Part shown: piece by piece, positions 5,734-6,793 of the stretch
Position numbering within the stretch: the first letter of the stretch is position 1
Layout: each line of letters opens with the position of its first letter
Made by a program: the position numbers and the translations under genes
The notes under the pieces: generated by a model
Databases searched by the model: none
What the model saw: the letters and a program-made list of their open reading frames with translations, nothing else
What the model was told of the DNA's origin: nothing
Assembly: GCA_004378665.1 (NCBI GenBank)
Contig: SOIA01000202.1
Location: 1-6,793, forward strand
Direction of reading: 5' to 3'
Origin: Candidatus Aminicenantota bacterium
Lineage (GTDB): Bacteria; Acidobacteriota; Aminicenantia; Aminicenantales; Aminicenantaceae
Length of the DNA stretch: 6,793 nucleotides

Positions 5734-6793
5734 TTAATGGCGGTGGAGGTCTTTATGCATGATCTTCCGGACTTCTCGCAGACGTTCTTTCCCGGACAGG
5801 CCTTTTAATTTCTTGCTCAACTTCTCATCTTTCTCTTCCTGGAGAAGTTTGGCCGCATAATCGATAACACTCGGCGGGAACACATTTTCCCTTTCGTACA
5901 GGGCCCTTTTCTTCAACAGGATCCGGCTGGATTCGACACAGCTTCCGGGCAGCTCGGGAAAAGATTTGAAGTCGTCTTTGGTCTTCGGTCTATCCGCTCG
6001 AACATAAAACTTTTCCGCTGTTTTTAGAGAATTTTTGTTGTTCACACCCCAGTCCGCAGCCATCACAACTCCGGCCAGCAGCAGATGAATAAGAGCACTC
6101 CCGTCAGGAGTGCGCAATTCAACGGTTTGACGGCTCTCCGGGTTTTCCATCCTGGTTTTTTCCTGCGGGTTTATGACTCGCGCAAGATGGTTGAGATTGG
6201 ACCAACCGAGAGGAACTCGGATCATCGCGCTTCGGTCATGGTCACTCCAGAAGATGCGCGTCGGAGCTTCCTGGTCAGGAACGAGCCGCATATAAGAGGA
6301 AGACACCGTGTTGCCGAACGCCATCAATGAATCCGCGTACTCACACAGTCCGCCGATGAGATGAAGCGCGGATTCCGACAACTGGCCGTTAGAGCCAACC
6401 ATGGCGTTTTTCCCATCCCTTTTCAACTCCAGGTGAAAGTGAAAGCCGTTTCCCGCGACTCCCTCCTCCAGCTTCGGCGTAAAAGTCGCCACACAGCCAT
6501 ACTGATGAGCCACATTCCGGATCAACCAGCGTGCGAGCACCAGAGCATCCGCCATCTCCTTCACAGGCTTGGCCAGGAATTCCACCTCAAGCTGCTCTGC
6601 GCTTTTTCCGTTTATCTCATCCTTGTTGCTGTGAATGGTTTCGATGGAGCCCACTTCAGAATGAATGTACTTCACAGCGGCGGTTGTCTGAGTGATATAG
6701 CGCACCATCTCATTCAGAATATCGCCGCTTTTCATGAACGGTTCTGCCTCATGGTAACCCTGCTGTTTCTGAAGCGGATAGATCCTCTGATCC
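5734..6793 (-). CDS. glnA: Glutamine synthetase, type I-like, C-terminal part
   Basis: 352 C-terminal residues of a glutamine synthetase (ATP + glutamate + ammonia to glutamine); the frame stays open past the ATG at 6735 to the window edge, so the N-terminal beta-grasp domain lies outside. Numbering from the edge, HSEVG (44-48) replaces the usual HHEVA and EQLE (66-69) the GQxE metal site. GNGFHFH (114-120) is the GSGMHxH glutamate/ATP motif, RLVP (169-172) and DRSAMIR (186-192) hold the substrate arginines, and ELRTPD (225-230) holds the metal Glu and Arg. Compared with E. coli GlnA there are insertions of about 18 residues between HSEVG and EQLE (49-65) and about 20 after MIRVP (195-220), and the ANPYL motif is replaced by ALIHL (233-237). 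The tyrosine adenylylation motif (NLYDLPP) is absent, so control by adenylylation is unlikely. The enzyme probably acts in the cytoplasm as an oligomer. An annotated start at 6735 would be artificial. Confidence 0.9.
   Translation of the reverse strand, partial: DQRIYPLQKQQGYHEAEPFMKSGDILNEMVRYITQTTAAVKYIHSEVGSIETIHSNKDEINGKSAEQLEVEFLAKPVKEMADALVLARWLIRNVAHQYGCVATFTPKLEEGVAGNGFHFHLELKRDGKNAMVGSNGQLSESALHLIGGLCEYADSLMAFGNTVSSSYMRLVPDQEAPTRIFWSDHDRSAMIRVPLGWSNLNHLARVINPQEKTRMENPESRQTVELRTPDGSALIHLLLAGVVMAADWGVNNKNSLKTAEKFYVRADRPKTKDDFKSFPELPGSCVESSRILLKKRALYERENVFPPSVIDYAAKLLQEEKDEKLSKKLKGLSGKERLREVRKIMHKDLHRH

Noticed and set aside
6733..6735. ATG at 6735 as the glutamine synthetase start
   Set aside because: The frame continues open to the edge with family-like residues (QGYHEAEPF) upstream, and the whole N-terminal domain would be missing if translation began here.

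Overview
This window is densely coding bacterial DNA. By eye it has about half G+C, and arginine is written mostly with AGA/AGG/CGG. Five plus-strand genes run head to tail from the left edge to about 5723. Each junction overlaps by 1 to 4 bases (ATGA or TGATG), so they look like one translationally coupled operon whose promoter and first gene(s) lie left of the window. A sixth gene on the minus strand converges on them, with only 10 bases between the two stop codons, and runs off the right edge. I saw no RNA genes, mobile elements, CRISPR arrays or long direct repeats.

Operon order: (1) the 3' end of a gene for an unrecognised protein (1-447); (2) a 457-residue protein with the creatinase/aminopeptidase-P (M24, 'pita-bread') fold in which most metal and catalytic positions appear to be replaced (444-1817); (3) a 518-residue protein with a signal peptide, unrecognised, whose C-terminus is clearly related to gene 1 (1814-3370); (4) a PIG-L/LmbE-type zinc de-N-acetylase with its metal motifs intact (3370-4209); (5) an FGGY sugar kinase of xylulokinase type (4209-5723). 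The minus-strand gene (5734-6793) is the C-terminal catalytic part of a type I-like glutamine synthetase with two insertions and no adenylylation site.

Taken together, the operon pairs two related extracytoplasmic or beta-rich proteins with three cytoplasmic enzyme-fold proteins: a deacetylase, a ketose-type kinase and a degenerate M24 protein. A plausible but unproven reading is uptake and breakdown of an acetylated sugar or glycoconjugate. The sequence does not show the substrate, and no isomerase, transporter or regulator is in view. The convergent glutamine synthetase is a separate transcription unit and need not be functionally linked.

The host is a bacterium, probably Gram-negative-type and perhaps from a poorly cultured phylum (Aminicenantes-like or spirochaete-like lineages come to mind). 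That is an impression from gene style only and should carry little weight.
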